A stretch of 32,671 bases of DNA from Chthoniobacterales bacterium (GTDB taxonomy: Bacteria > Verrucomicrobiota > Verrucomicrobiia > Chthoniobacterales > UBA10450), in assembly GCA_013820755.1 (NCBI GenBank), contig JACDHZ010000011.1:1-32671 (forward strand), given 5' to 3'. Below are positions 7,913-15,847 of the stretch, piece after piece. The translations under genes and the position numbers were made by a program. How positions within the stretch are numbered: position 1 is the stretch's first letter; each line of letters opens with the position of its first letter. The notes under the pieces are model-generated. The model ran no database searches and was not told where the DNA came from. It was given only the letters and a program-made list of their open reading frames with translations.

Positions 7913-8623
7913 TTACATCGCGGCGAGGTAATGCGGCAGCATGTCGCGCCAGTAGTTCCAGTCGTGCCCGCACCACTTGCGGTCATCCAGCCAGTGCGGG
8001 ATGCCCTTGGCATCCAGGATGCCGGAGAGCCGCAGGCTTTCGTGCCGGGTGTTATCCCATTCCCCCGTGCCGAGAATGATGCTCATGTGGTTGAAGCGCC
8101 ATGTGTCCGGCATGTTCGGCAGGTAGTCATACGGACTGTTGAAGTAGACATTGTCGTCGTAGTAGCCGCCGAAAAAATCGCTGATGTCAAACGCGCCGCT
8201 CAGGCTGACCAGGTGGCTGATGAGATCCGGATGCCGGAACGCGATGTTTGCCGCGTGATATGCGCCGAGGCTGGCGCCGCAGACCGCAACTCGATGCGCG
8301 GAGCATTCGCACCGTGCTTGATCGAACACATCGTGAATGATGACGTTCTCGAAGGCGACGTGCGTCTTGATGCGGTCGGCGGGATGAATCGCTTTGTTAT
8401 AGAAGCTGTCGAGGTCGATCGCGTCCGGACAATAGATCGTCACCTTGCCGCTATCGATGTGCGGCGCGCACGCATCGATCAGGTGGAAATCCTTGTTCTG
8501 GTAGAAACGCCCGAACGAAGTGGGAAAAAGTACAAGTGGAACGCCATGGCCATCGCCGAAAACGAGCATTTCGAATTCACGACGTAAATGCGGCGTCCAC
8601 CAGCGGATGTAACGTTCGTTCAT
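7913..8623 (-). CDS. Alpha/beta-hydrolase esterase (COG4947-like)
   Basis: The ORF track starts at 8938, but the first 105 residues are low-complexity Arg-rich sequence overlapping the divergent gene. The true start is the ATG at 8623 (MNERYIRWWTPHLRREFEM), preceded by AAGAAAG. This gives 236 aa. The nucleophile motif is VAVCGASLGAYHAA, with Ser118 in GASLG. A likely catalytic His is H220 in CGHDWNYWRDML, and an acidic residue may come from GTGEWD. It fits the esterase-D-like alpha/beta-hydrolase family and has no signal peptide. It is upstream of the ATP-grasp gene on the same strand, and the pairing suggests the two enzymes share a substrate class. The substrate is unknown. Confidence 0.82.
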   Translation of the reverse strand: MNERYIRWWTPHLRREFEMLVFGDGHGVPLVLFPTSFGRFYQNKDFHLIDACAPHIDSGKVTIYCPDAIDLDSFYNKAIHPADRIKTHVAFENVIIHDVFDQARCECSAHRVAVCGASLGAYHAANIAFRHPDLISHLVSLSGAFDISDFFGGYYDDNVYFNSPYDYLPNMPDTWRFNHMSIILGTGEWDNTRHESLRLSGILDAKGIPHWLDDRKWCGHDWNYWRDMLPHYLAAM

Positions 8624-8763
8624 TGGAGCTTTCTTTTCGAGCAGGGCCAAAGGCGAGTCGAGAAATCTTTCGCGTTGTATCTTTTGGCGCGAACGGCGAT
8701 CGAATTGCGGAGCATCCACGGCGCGTCGACAAGCCGTATCTCCTCCACGATAACTGGTGCGCA
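8624..8763. promoter_or_regulatory. Divergent intergenic region between two esterase genes
   Basis: This 140-bp gap separates the start of the minus-strand esterase (8623) from the start of the plus-strand Fes-like esterase (8764), so it must hold promoters for both. I cannot point to convincing -35/-10 hexamers. The ORFs running across it on both strands are Arg-rich and look non-coding. Confidence 0.4.
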
Positions 8764-9636
8764 ATGCCCGAACACACACTGACCGGCAACATCCAGAGCC
8801 ATCCGGATTTCGAATCGAAAATCCTACGGAATCGCCGTGATGCGCTCGTTTATCTGCCACCTGGCTATCGTCGGGCGCGCACTCGCCGTTTCCCGGTGCT
8901 GTACTTGCACGACGGGCAGAACGTTTTCGATGCAGCAACCTCTTTCGGCGGTGTTGAATGGAATGCGGATGAGACGGCCCAGCGGCTGTCTCGAGAGAAA
9001 TTAATCGAGCCGGTAATCATCGTGGCGGTGGCGAACACCGGCGAGAACCGGATCCACGAGTACGCGCCAACCCGCGGCCGTGTAGACCCGCAGAAGCGGA
9101 TGCGTAGCAAAGGCCTTCTGAGGAAGTACGGCTGTTTTTTGATTGAGGAGCTGAAACCCTTTATTGACGCGACCTACCGCACGCTGCCGGGCGCTGAGTT
9201 CACTGGCTTAGGCGGTTCATCGTTAGGCGGTTTGGCAACCTTGGGCCTCGGTCTCTGGTTTCCTCATGTGTTCACCAGACTCGCCGTAATGTCGCCATCG
9301 ATCTGGTGGGATGACCGCGTGCTCTACGAAATGGTTCGGGCGATTCCGGAAGAGGCGCGGCCGCCGCTAAAAATCTGGCTCGACACGGGCACATCCGAGG
9401 AAGGATGGGAGCACGCGCGTGGACTTCGCGATTTGTTGGTGGAGAAAGGGTGGCGTTTGTTCGACGACCTGCAATACGTCGAAGACGAGGGCGGCGCTCA
9501 TACAGAGGCTGCGTGGGCCCATCGACTGGATGCGGCACTACGTTTCCTGTACCCGCCTCCTCCGCCGGCAATCACGGCCACGCCGCCGCCGCGACCGGCG
9601 AAGCCGATCATCCTGCGGCGTCCGACCTTCGTGTGA
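8764..9636 (+). CDS. Esterase, Fes/esterase-D type alpha/beta hydrolase
   Basis: The start chosen is the ATG at 8764 (MPEHTLTGNIQSHPDFESK); the track start at 8536 lies inside the divergent esterase gene. The 290-aa protein has the typical opening RDALVYLPPGYRRARTRRFP and VLYLHDGQNVFD. The nucleophile motif is GLGGSSLGGLATL with Ser153. WDDRVLYEM follows, and a C-terminal GGAHTEAAWAHRL supplies the catalytic His246. This matches the putative-esterase family that includes enterochelin esterase (Fes/IroE) and esterase D. The tail is unusually proline-rich (LYPPPPPAITATPPP). No signal peptide is seen. It is divergent from a second esterase and an ATP-grasp gene, suggesting a local pathway that makes and breaks ester or amide bonds. 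Siderophore use is only one possibility, since no siderophore genes are present. Confidence 0.85.
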   Translation: MPEHTLTGNIQSHPDFESKILRNRRDALVYLPPGYRRARTRRFPVLYLHDGQNVFDAATSFGGVEWNADETAQRLSREKLIEPVIIVAVANTGENRIHEYAPTRGRVDPQKRMRSKGLLRKYGCFLIEELKPFIDATYRTLPGAEFTGLGGSSLGGLATLGLGLWFPHVFTRLAVMSPSIWWDDRVLYEMVRAIPEEARPPLKIWLDTGTSEEGWEHARGLRDLLVEKGWRLFDDLQYVEDEGGAHTEAAWAHRLDAALRFLYPPPPPAITATPPPRPAKPIILRRPTFV

Positions 9637-9691
9637 CGCGAGCAGAGCCTCTGGGTGTGCGAGCGTCGCTAACCGCTGACCGTGGGCTTCT

Positions 9692-10063
9692 ATGAAGACT
9701 TGCTCCGTTCTGCCGCTGCTCGGGGCCGTATCCTTCGCTTTGTCAGCTTGCGCTCCACTGCGGGACTCGGAGCGCACGGCCGAGCGGATGCCGATCGTGG
9801 GTGGTTACAGCCGCTCAACCGACGCAAAGGAATCATCCCGTGTGGCTGCTTTCGCTGCCCGAGAGGAAAGCAGACGAACAGGCATGCCCATTCGTGTCGT
9901 GCAGATCTTGAAGAGCGACACGCAAGTTGTCGCCGGCCTGAGGTTCCGACTGCGGATTGCTGCGCAACGTAATGGCGCTTCGACGGAGACTGCGGAGGCG
10001 ATCGTGTTCCGCGATCTGGCGGGACGTCTTCACCTGACTTCGTGGCGTTGGCTCGCGCGCTGA
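9692..10063 (+). CDS. Cystatin-domain lipoprotein
   Basis: The 123-aa protein has a lipoprotein signal with lipobox LSAC (Cys20). The mature part carries the three landmarks of cystatins, the protease inhibitors of the I25 family. These are an N-terminal glycine pair in MPIVGGYS (about 33-40), the central hairpin QVVAG (78-82, the QxVxG motif) and a C-terminal LTSWRW with the Trp of the second hairpin. The intervening helix ESSRVAAFAAREESRRTG also fits. Cystatins inhibit papain-like cysteine proteases. A membrane-anchored copy could protect the envelope from own or foreign proteases, which is inference. The next gene is a second small lipoprotein on the same strand, 43 bp away. Confidence 0.8.
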   Translation: MKTCSVLPLLGAVSFALSACAPLRDSERTAERMPIVGGYSRSTDAKESSRVAAFAAREESRRTGMPIRVVQILKSDTQVVAGLRFRLRIAAQRNGASTETAEAIVFRDLAGRLHLTSWRWLAR

Positions 10064-10106
10064 CCTGCTGCTTTGCGCGAACTCCCGCTACGAGTGAGCA
10101 TTCCGC

Positions 10107-10442
10107 ATGCGCGCAATCTTCACGCCTCAAAGACGGCTCGCTGCGACGCGAATATCGGCTGTCGCACTAATTGTTAGTCTAGCAGCTTGCAGCGACATCA
10201 AGCGGCAGATCGTCGGCCGCTGGAAAGTCACGAGCGACACGAGCGCGCTCGTTTGGGAATTCGCCCAAGACGGCACCGTCACGTCGGGTGATATGCGCGG
10301 TCGATATTCGCTCGGCAGCCAGGACCGGCTCAAGATTCAGACGCCGTTCGCGACCTTCGTCTATCAGGTTGAGCTGAAGGACGACACAATGACGTGGAAG
10401 AACGTCAACGGCTCAAAAACTGAGCTGACGCGGATAAAATGA
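10107..10442 (+). CDS. Small lipoprotein, lipocalin-like/DUF5640-type
   Basis: The 111-aa protein has an N-terminal basic region, a hydrophobic stretch ISAVALIVSLAAC and a lipobox LAAC (Cys28). The mature domain reads VGRWKVTSD, LVWEFAQDGTVTSG, RGRYSLGSQDRLKIQT, TFVYQVELKDDTMTWKN. This is the short all-beta pattern of lipocalin-like domains (DUF5640/lipocalin_5 type) that begin with a GxW motif. It lies 43 bp after the cystatin lipoprotein on the same strand, so the two may be co-expressed. It converges on accA with a 33-bp gap. The ligand is unknown. Confidence 0.7.
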   Translation: MRAIFTPQRRLAATRISAVALIVSLAACSDIKRQIVGRWKVTSDTSALVWEFAQDGTVTSGDMRGRYSLGSQDRLKIQTPFATFVYQVELKDDTMTWKNVNGSKTELTRIK

Positions 10443-10475
10443 CGGACGGCGAGCGGCGGCAACAGGCTTGCGCAC

Positions 10476-11450
10476 CTAGACTGCGGCTGCTTCGCCTTCG
10501 GCAAAGTTCCCGAGTCGGCGGAACTTCTGGTAGCGCTTCTCGAGCAACTCATCAGTCGTTAGCCCTTTTACCCGCTCAAGGTTTCGACGCAGAGCGCTGC
10601 CGACATGTGCCGCCGCAAGGTCATGGTCGCGGTGTGCGCCACCTTCCGGTTCAGCGATCACTTCATCCACAACACCAAGACGCATTAGGTCGTCGGCGGT
10701 CAACTTCAACGCCTCGGCAGCTTCAGGCGCATGACGCCGGTCCTTCCATAAAATGGCTGAGCAAGCTTCAGGACTGATCACCGAATAGTAGGCGTTTTCG
10801 AGAATCAACACGCGGTCAGCCACTCCGATCCCGAGTGCGCCACCCGAACCGCCTTCGCCGATTACGACGGCGGTGATTGGCACACGGAGGCTCATCATTT
10901 CGCGCAGGTTCACAGCGATCGCTTCGGCAATGTGGCGCTCCTCCGAACCGATTCCCGGGTACGCTCCCGGGGTGTCGATGAGTGCGATCACCGGGAGGCC
11001 GAACTTCTCCGCGATCCGCATCACGCGCAGCGCCTTCCGATAGCCTTCCGGATACGCGCAGCCAAAATTTCGCCGCACATTCTCCTTCGTATCGCGGCCT
11101 TTCTGTTGCATCACAACCACGCAGCGATGCAGCCCGATTTTTGCGAGTCCACAAGGCATCGCCTTGTCATCGCCGAAGAAGCGATCGCCATGCAGCTCGA
11201 CCCAATCGGTGAAGCAGCGGGAAATGTAATCGAGTGCGAACGGCCGCTGGATGTGACGGGCGATCTGAACCCGCTGCCACGCACTTAAATTATCGTAGAT
11301 GTCGCGGCGCGTGTCGCGGATCTTGGTTTCCATCGATTCGACCTCGGCTTCGAAGTCGATCTCATGCTCATTCGAGTGAGTTTTCAACTCCTGAAGCCGC
11401 CGCTGCAGTTCGAGGATGGGCTTTTCGAAATCGAGCGGCTGAACGTCCAT
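10476..11450 (-). CDS. accA: Acetyl-CoA carboxylase carboxyltransferase subunit alpha
   Basis: The 324-aa protein is the alpha half of the carboxyltransferase, which moves the carboxyl group from biotin to acetyl-CoA to make malonyl-CoA for fatty acid synthesis. It has the helical N-terminus LDFEKPILELQRRLQELK, then RPFALDYISRCFTDWVELHGDRF, QQKGRDTKENVRRNFG, ALIDTPGAYPGIGSEER and GEGGSGGALGIGVADRVL. These match AccA in order and length. The partner accD is not in the window. I choose ATG at 11450, two bases after the TAG of the LysM gene; GTG at 11453 is the track start. The close spacing suggests co-transcription with the LysM protein gene. Confidence 0.97.
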   Translation of the reverse strand: MDVQPLDFEKPILELQRRLQELKTHSNEHEIDFEAEVESMETKIRDTRRDIYDNLSAWQRVQIARHIQRPFALDYISRCFTDWVELHGDRFFGDDKAMPCGLAKIGLHRCVVVMQQKGRDTKENVRRNFGCAYPEGYRKALRVMRIAEKFGLPVIALIDTPGAYPGIGSEERHIAEAIAVNLREMMSLRVPITAVVIGEGGSGGALGIGVADRVLILENAYYSVISPEACSAILWKDRRHAPEAAEALKLTADDLMRLGVVDEVIAEPEGGAHRDHDLAAAHVGSALRRNLERVKGLTTDELLEKRYQKFRRLGNFAEGEAAAV

Positions 11451-11452
11451 CA

Positions 11453-12295
11453 CTAGTCTGTAATGGTGACAGCGGTCTTGCTATTCACAAGGCCGCTGAG
11501 CTCCTCCACATCTGCGGGCAGCATTGCAAATCCCGTCGGCGGCGGCGGCACACCTCCCGGCTGCGCATTGGCGCTCGACGGCTCTGCGTATAGGACGTAT
11601 CCGGGCTGCGCGAGGCGAATCCAGCGCGTGCTGCCAATGTACTCCGGGGTACCGAATCCCACCCGCTTCCCATCGCGGAACGCTATCGTTTCGGCAACGC
11701 GCGTTGTTATGCGCGCCGGCTGCTTCGGCGGCAATTTCACCCTCCGGGCTCGGTAACGCTTAAAGAATGCTCCGTTGTCGAGTAGAATTACATCCGCAGC
11801 ATTCCGCTGGATAAACAGCGAGAATTCGGGATGCGAGATCAGCAGTTTATCACCGATGTGTAACATGGTGCCTCGGAGGTTGTTGGTGCGCATGATTAGC
11901 TCAGGAGTGCTCTTCGTTTTTGCAGCTACCCGCGCGAGCACATCGCCGCTTTTGACGGTGTACTCCTGCTTCTCGGGCGAGGGATATTTCGACATCAGGA
12001 TCTGCATGTTCACTTCACCGAGGAGGTCCTTCGCTTCCTGTGTGTGCAGACTATTGGCATACTTCGTCAGGAACGTGGTGAGCGCGGCGCGAGCTTCATT
12101 CAGCTTTCCTTCCTGCCGTAACTGCGCGGCAGCCTGGAATTCCGGGAGGCTGATGTCCACCCGCGGCTCTTCCGGCGCGGTGCCGTTCTGCTCGGCCCGC
12201 AGTGCCATCTCCGGCTTCACGATGATGTGGTAGCCGAAAAATGCCGCGCTCCCGAAGATGATCACCGCCAGCAGTAATGCAAAAAGCCACTTCAT
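11453..12295 (-). CDS. Membrane-anchored LysM protein with decayed L,D-transpeptidase (YkuD) domain
   Basis: The 280-aa protein has an N-terminal membrane anchor (MKWLFALLLAVIIFGSAAFFGYH). A helical TPR-like stretch follows (about 53-97). A LysM peptidoglycan-binding domain spans about 111-154 (YTVKSGDVLARVAAKTKSTP ... GDKLLIS). From about 156 the order FSLFIQRNAADVILLDNGAFFKRY ... RVAETIAFRDGKRVGFG ... LPADVEELSGLV resembles a YkuD L,D-transpeptidase. The catalytic HG and SHGCIRM elements are missing: the place of GCIRM is taken by GFAML, and the region before it is a Pro/Ala/Gly-rich linker. It is probably a non-catalytic peptidoglycan-binding protein. It sits directly upstream of accA. Confidence 0.75.
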   Translation of the reverse strand: MKWLFALLLAVIIFGSAAFFGYHIIVKPEMALRAEQNGTAPEEPRVDISLPEFQAAAQLRQEGKLNEARAALTTFLTKYANSLHTQEAKDLLGEVNMQILMSKYPSPEKQEYTVKSGDVLARVAAKTKSTPELIMRTNNLRGTMLHIGDKLLISHPEFSLFIQRNAADVILLDNGAFFKRYRARRVKLPPKQPARITTRVAETIAFRDGKRVGFGTPEYIGSTRWIRLAQPGYVLYAEPSSANAQPGGVPPPPTGFAMLPADVEELSGLVNSKTAVTITD

Positions 12296-12387
12296 GAATT
12301 CGGCCGGCGATATTCAACTTCCCCAGCTCGCTGCAGCCCTCTCAACGGCGCTTGGGCCAGCGTCCCGGCGAAGCTCGCACTCGGAGA

Positions 12388-12786
12388 TTAGCTCTGCTGA
12401 TCGCTCGTCCAGGTGTAGTGGCAATCCTCGCAATAGAATTCCTTGGGAAACAATTTCGTTGCGAGAAGAATGGAAGCGAGGCCGGGAATGAACGGAAATT
12501 TCCGCGGTAACTGCGGATACTGGATGCGCGGCGAGCGGCACTGCGGACAACGCACTGCGCAGCCGATATCCGGATCGGTAGGCTCCCAGTCGATCATCAA
12601 CTTCTGCGCCTGGGTAAAGTCCTCCTCCTCAACCAAAACCTTCACGTTCGCTTGGGGCTTTCCGACCAGTCGCGCCGCCTGTTCGTGCCCTTCATTATGC
12701 ACATCTGCCTTCACGCCGGCCTCCTGAAGCCGCTCTTTCAGGTGCTTCGCTTTGGCTGATTCGTTGAACGTTGCGATCGTCACCAT
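12388..12786 (-). CDS. DUF2007-type protein with C-terminal zinc ribbon
   Basis: The ORF track starts at 13245, but the first 150 residues overlap the DUF420 gene and are its shadow. The ATG at 12786 (MVTIATFNESAKAKHLKERL) is preceded by GGAAG with 10-nt spacing and gives 132 aa; an ATG at 12828 is a less likely alternative. Residues 1-66 match the DUF2007 'putative signal transducing protein' fold (FNESAKAKHLKERLQEAGVKADV, NVKVLVEEEDFTQAQKLM). A zinc ribbon follows with CPQC at 80-83 and CEDC at 119-122. Between them a hydrophobic stretch (FIPGLASILLATKLF) may touch the membrane. The exact role is unknown. Confidence 0.75.
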   Translation of the reverse strand: MVTIATFNESAKAKHLKERLQEAGVKADVHNEGHEQAARLVGKPQANVKVLVEEEDFTQAQKLMIDWEPTDPDIGCAVRCPQCRSPRIQYPQLPRKFPFIPGLASILLATKLFPKEFYCEDCHYTWTSDQQS

Positions 12787-12842
12787 AGAGTCGGTTCTTC
12801 CGTCGTTGCTCCCGGTGAGATCAAACATCAACAACTTCCGAA

Positions 12843-12865
12843 GCGCAAGGCCCGCCGCCTTGTGC
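12843..12865. repeat. Hairpin with the same arms as the 5002-5038 repeat
   Basis: GCGCAAGGC (12843-12851), loop CCGCC, and GCCTTGTGC (12857-12865) form a 9-bp stem with one G:T. It lies in the 104-bp gap between the DUF420 and DUF2007 genes. No T-run follows on the minus strand, so a terminator role is uncertain. The arms are identical to those at 5003-5037 but in the opposite order. Confidence 0.45.
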
Positions 12866-12890
12866 GACGCCCGGGCGCGCGGAACAGCAA

Positions 12891-13331
12891 TCAGCGAACG
12901 CCTGGCGGCGGAAACCATTGATAAAGCATCAAGTAAACGAGCACGCCTGTGACTGAGACATACAGCCATACAGGCATCGTCCAACGCGCGATGCGCCGGT
13001 GTTTCTCCCATCGCCGACGGAGCGCGGGAATGAGAGTCGCGATTACCAGCGGCAGAATAATAATCGCGAGCAGGACGTGAGTAATCAGGAGAGTGAAATA
13101 GACCGGGCGAACGATCCCGTCGGCCATAAAATGAGTCGATTTCTCGCCGACATGCGCGTGATAAACCAGATATGAGACGAGAAATGCGCTCGATGAAATG
13201 ACGGCTGTGATCATGCACGCGACGTGCTGCCTCCAGTAGCCGCATCGAATGGAATACCAGCCGGCCCCGATAAAGATGGTGCTGAGAAAGTTCAGACAGG
13301 CGTTCAGGGCTGGCAGATCAGAAATCGTCAT
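12891..13331 (-). CDS. DUF420 membrane protein (CtaM/YozB-like)
   Basis: The 146-aa protein has four or five membrane spans: LNFLSTIFIGAGWYSI, ACMITAVISSSAFLVSYLVYH, VYFTLLITHVLLAIIILPLVIATL and WLYVSVTGVLVYLMLYQWF. It shows DUF420 landmarks: LPALNACLNFLSTIFI at the start, HAHVG after the second helix, RPVYFTLLITHVLLA and the RRRWEKHRRIARWTMPVWLYVSVTGV ending. Family members such as CtaM are linked to cytochrome oxidase assembly. No oxidase genes are in the window, so that role is inferred from family only. It is the first gene of a minus-strand run and is divergent from the AsmA-like gene. Confidence 0.88.
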   Translation of the reverse strand: MTISDLPALNACLNFLSTIFIGAGWYSIRCGYWRQHVACMITAVISSSAFLVSYLVYHAHVGEKSTHFMADGIVRPVYFTLLITHVLLAIIILPLVIATLIPALRRRWEKHRRIARWTMPVWLYVSVTGVLVYLMLYQWFPPPGVR

Positions 13332-13448
13332 GCGGTGCCATCATAACCGAACAACCTCTCGTCCGCTGCCGCGACATGTACGGAGGTGTCACGAGCCGCC
13401 TGCTCTCCGCGCGCTTGAAATTCACAGCGTGTCAGGCCACTGAAACGC

Positions 13449-15845
13449 ATGCCGCCTACGCTGATCGATGTGCCGGAACGGCCGCGCCTGTCACGGTCGC
13501 GTTACCGCCGCTGGACGTGGCAACGGCAATTGGCTGCGAGCGGGCTGCGGCTTATGCTACTGGCGCTTCTTGTGACCTTCGCGTGGGGCGCATGGTATCT
13601 CGCCAATAAGGGCTTCGGCCGTCAATGGCGTCTCACCGTTGTCGAAGAGCTCCGGAAGCACGGCGTCGAAGCTTCAGTGCATCGCCTCACGCTAGATCCG
13701 TTTCGGGGCCTCGTTGCGCAGGACCTTCGGATATTCGACTCGAACGACCGTGACAACGTACTCGCCGTGGTCAGTGAGGTTTCTCTCGACATCAACTACG
13801 CTGCCTTGTTGCACCATCAACCATTCTTGAATGCGGTAGACGTACGGGGCGCTAACGTTACGTTTCGTAGTTCGAGTGCTGACCCTCAAGCACCGAAAGC
13901 GGAGCTGAAGCAGTTTCGAGCGCACGTATACTTTCCGCCGGAGCAGATCTACATCAGTCAGGCCGAAGGCATCTTTTGCGGCATCCGCATCTCCGCGACG
14001 GGACAGTTGATCAAACGGAGCGACTTTCAGCCGGCGAGTCAAATTTCGGATGAACAATGGCGTCAGCGTATGGACCTGCTCCAGCGTCTCGCCGCGGAGC
14101 TGGGACGCTTTGACTTCGCCGGTGGACCGCCTTCGCTACAGGTCAAGTTCTCCGGCGATATCGCGCACATGGAGCTCGCGCGGATCGAAGGCGTGTTCCG
14201 CGCCGAACGCGTGCAAAGGGGCGCGTACGAGATGAAAACAGTTACGGTCTCGGCCGGGTGGCGGGATCGCCAACTCAACATCCCCGAGTGCGAATGGACA
14301 GATGCGCACGGCGATGTTGCTGCGCGCGCAAGCTGGAACGCGGTTACCAATGCTGCGGACCTCCAGGCACATAGCTCTGTCGATGCGAAAAAGTTGCTGG
14401 AAGCATTCGGCTTTGGCGAATTCCTATCCGAGGCCACGTTTTCGGCGCCGCCGTCCGTTGAACTCTCCGGTTCAGCTGATTTTTCTGGTACGGCTCCCCG
14501 CCTCAGCGTCATCGGTCGCATCGCAGCCACCAACTTCACCTACAAGACCATTCCAGTCGTGAGTCTTGCAGGCGATTTCTCGTGGGATGGCGAGCGCACG
14601 ATGTTGCGCGATGTGCGGGTGCGACATCACACCGGCGAAGTTCTCGCTGATCTCCTCGATGCTCCTGACGATTTTCGTCTGAATGTGCAGAGCACCATCA
14701 ATCCCGCCGCGGCCGCGGCGATCGCGCCGCCCGATGTGCGGCGATTCCTCGCCGAATGGGAGTGGCCGCGGACTCCTACGATCCGATTGCAGATCCGCGG
14801 CGCGTCGCACAATCCGCAGACATGGTCAGGTGAAGGAAGTGTGGGGATGCAGCGGGCGCGCTTCCGCGGCGTATGGATGAACAATGCCAACGCAGACGTC
14901 CGCTTCAGCGGCGGAGCAGTGACGTTTCACCACCTGAACGTGACACGCGATGAAGGTTTCGGCAGCGGAGCTTTCACTTACGATTTCAAGAAGCACAAAG
15001 TTCGGCTCGACAATCTCGTGACCACGCTGCGGCCTGCAGATGCCATTTACTGGGTGGAGCCGAAGCTGCATAAGGCCGTTGTTCCCTACAAATTCCGAAA
15101 CCCGCCACATCTAACCGTGAATGGCGTCGTGCAATTGCATGGCGGCAAGAACTCGCACCTTGAGATCGGCGTCGATGCGCCTGCCGGAATGGATTACGTT
15201 TTCCTGGGCAAAACGCTCCCGTTCGAAAAGGTGCGCGGCCGCCTGCTCTTCACCGACGATCGATTGCAGCTCAGCGATCTCGAAGCCGCGCTTTTCGACG
15301 GCACCGCGCGGGGCACGGCTGACATTTCTCTCGCGAAGGACAATCGGCAGTACACCGCCAGTATCGCTGTCGACGGTGTTGATTTCCCGCGGGTGACCGA
15401 CCTCTACTTCGGGTACGAAACGGCGCGGGGCCAGCTGTCCGGCTCGTACGACTTCCAGGGGATCGGGAACGATGCACGTACGATGCATGGAAAAGGCGAA
15501 ATCAAAGTCGCCAACGGCAACGTCTTCGCGATCCCGATATTTGGGCCGCTCTCCGGGTTACTCAACGGGATCTTTCCGGGCGCCGGCTATAGCGTGGCAA
15601 AACAGGCCACCGCGAGTTTCACGGCGAACGACGGTGTCTTTCACACTGACGACTTCAAGGTATCCGGTAAACTCTTCGGGATGATCGGACATGGCGATAT
15701 CCACTTTTTGGATAACAAGCTCGATCTCGATATCCGCATCAGTGCGAGCGGCCCAGGCTTGGTGCTCACGCCTATGTACAAGCTCTTCGAATACAAAGGC
15801 GAAGGCACCCTCTCGAAGCCAAACTGGCACCCTAAAAGGTTCTAA
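13449..15845 (+). CDS. AsmA-like envelope protein (AsmA C-terminal region / TamB-type)
   Basis: The 798-aa protein has a short cytoplasmic Arg-rich N-terminus and one transmembrane helix (about 33-52, LRLMLLALLVTFAWGAWYL). A very long beta-rich periplasmic part follows. Features of AsmA/TamB-like proteins include the opening VSLDINYAALLHHQPFLNAVDVRGANVTF and repeated strand pairs. The C-terminal block TMHGKGEIKVANGNVFAIPIFGPLSGLL ... IGHGDIHFLDNKLDLDIRI is also typical. The family forms hydrophobic grooves thought to carry phospholipids between inner and outer membranes, so a Gram-negative envelope is implied. nfo starts 2 bp downstream, so both are likely on one mRNA. No clear promoter is seen in the 117-bp gap before it. 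Confidence 0.82.
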   Translation: MPPTLIDVPERPRLSRSRYRRWTWQRQLAASGLRLMLLALLVTFAWGAWYLANKGFGRQWRLTVVEELRKHGVEASVHRLTLDPFRGLVAQDLRIFDSNDRDNVLAVVSEVSLDINYAALLHHQPFLNAVDVRGANVTFRSSSADPQAPKAELKQFRAHVYFPPEQIYISQAEGIFCGIRISATGQLIKRSDFQPASQISDEQWRQRMDLLQRLAAELGRFDFAGGPPSLQVKFSGDIAHMELARIEGVFRAERVQRGAYEMKTVTVSAGWRDRQLNIPECEWTDAHGDVAARASWNAVTNAADLQAHSSVDAKKLLEAFGFGEFLSEATFSAPPSVELSGSADFSGTAPRLSVIGRIAATNFTYKTIPVVSLAGDFSWDGERTMLRDVRVRHHTGEVLADLLDAPDDFRLNVQSTINPAAAAAIAPPDVRRFLAEWEWPRTPTIRLQIRGASHNPQTWSGEGSVGMQRARFRGVWMNNANADVRFSGGAVTFHHLNVTRDEGFGSGAFTYDFKKHKVRLDNLVTTLRPADAIYWVEPKLHKAVVPYKFRNPPHLTVNGVVQLHGGKNSHLEIGVDAPAGMDYVFLGKTLPFEKVRGRLLFTDDRLQLSDLEAALFDGTARGTADISLAKDNRQYTASIAVDGVDFPRVTDLYFGYETARGQLSGSYDFQGIGNDARTMHGKGEIKVANGNVFAIPIFGPLSGLLNGIFPGAGYSVAKQATASFTANDGVFHTDDFKVSGKLFGMIGHGDIHFLDNKLDLDIRISASGPGLVLTPMYKLFEYKGEGTLSKPNWHPKRF

Positions 15846-15847
15846 CG

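Noticed and set aside
8624-8938. N-terminal extension of the COG4947-like esterase
   Set aside because: It overlaps the divergent esterase gene and has no family similarity; a good start with ribosome binding site is at 8623.
12787-13245. N-terminal extension of the DUF2007 ORF
   Set aside because: It overlaps the DUF420 gene in another frame and is Arg/Ser-rich; the family start is at 12786.
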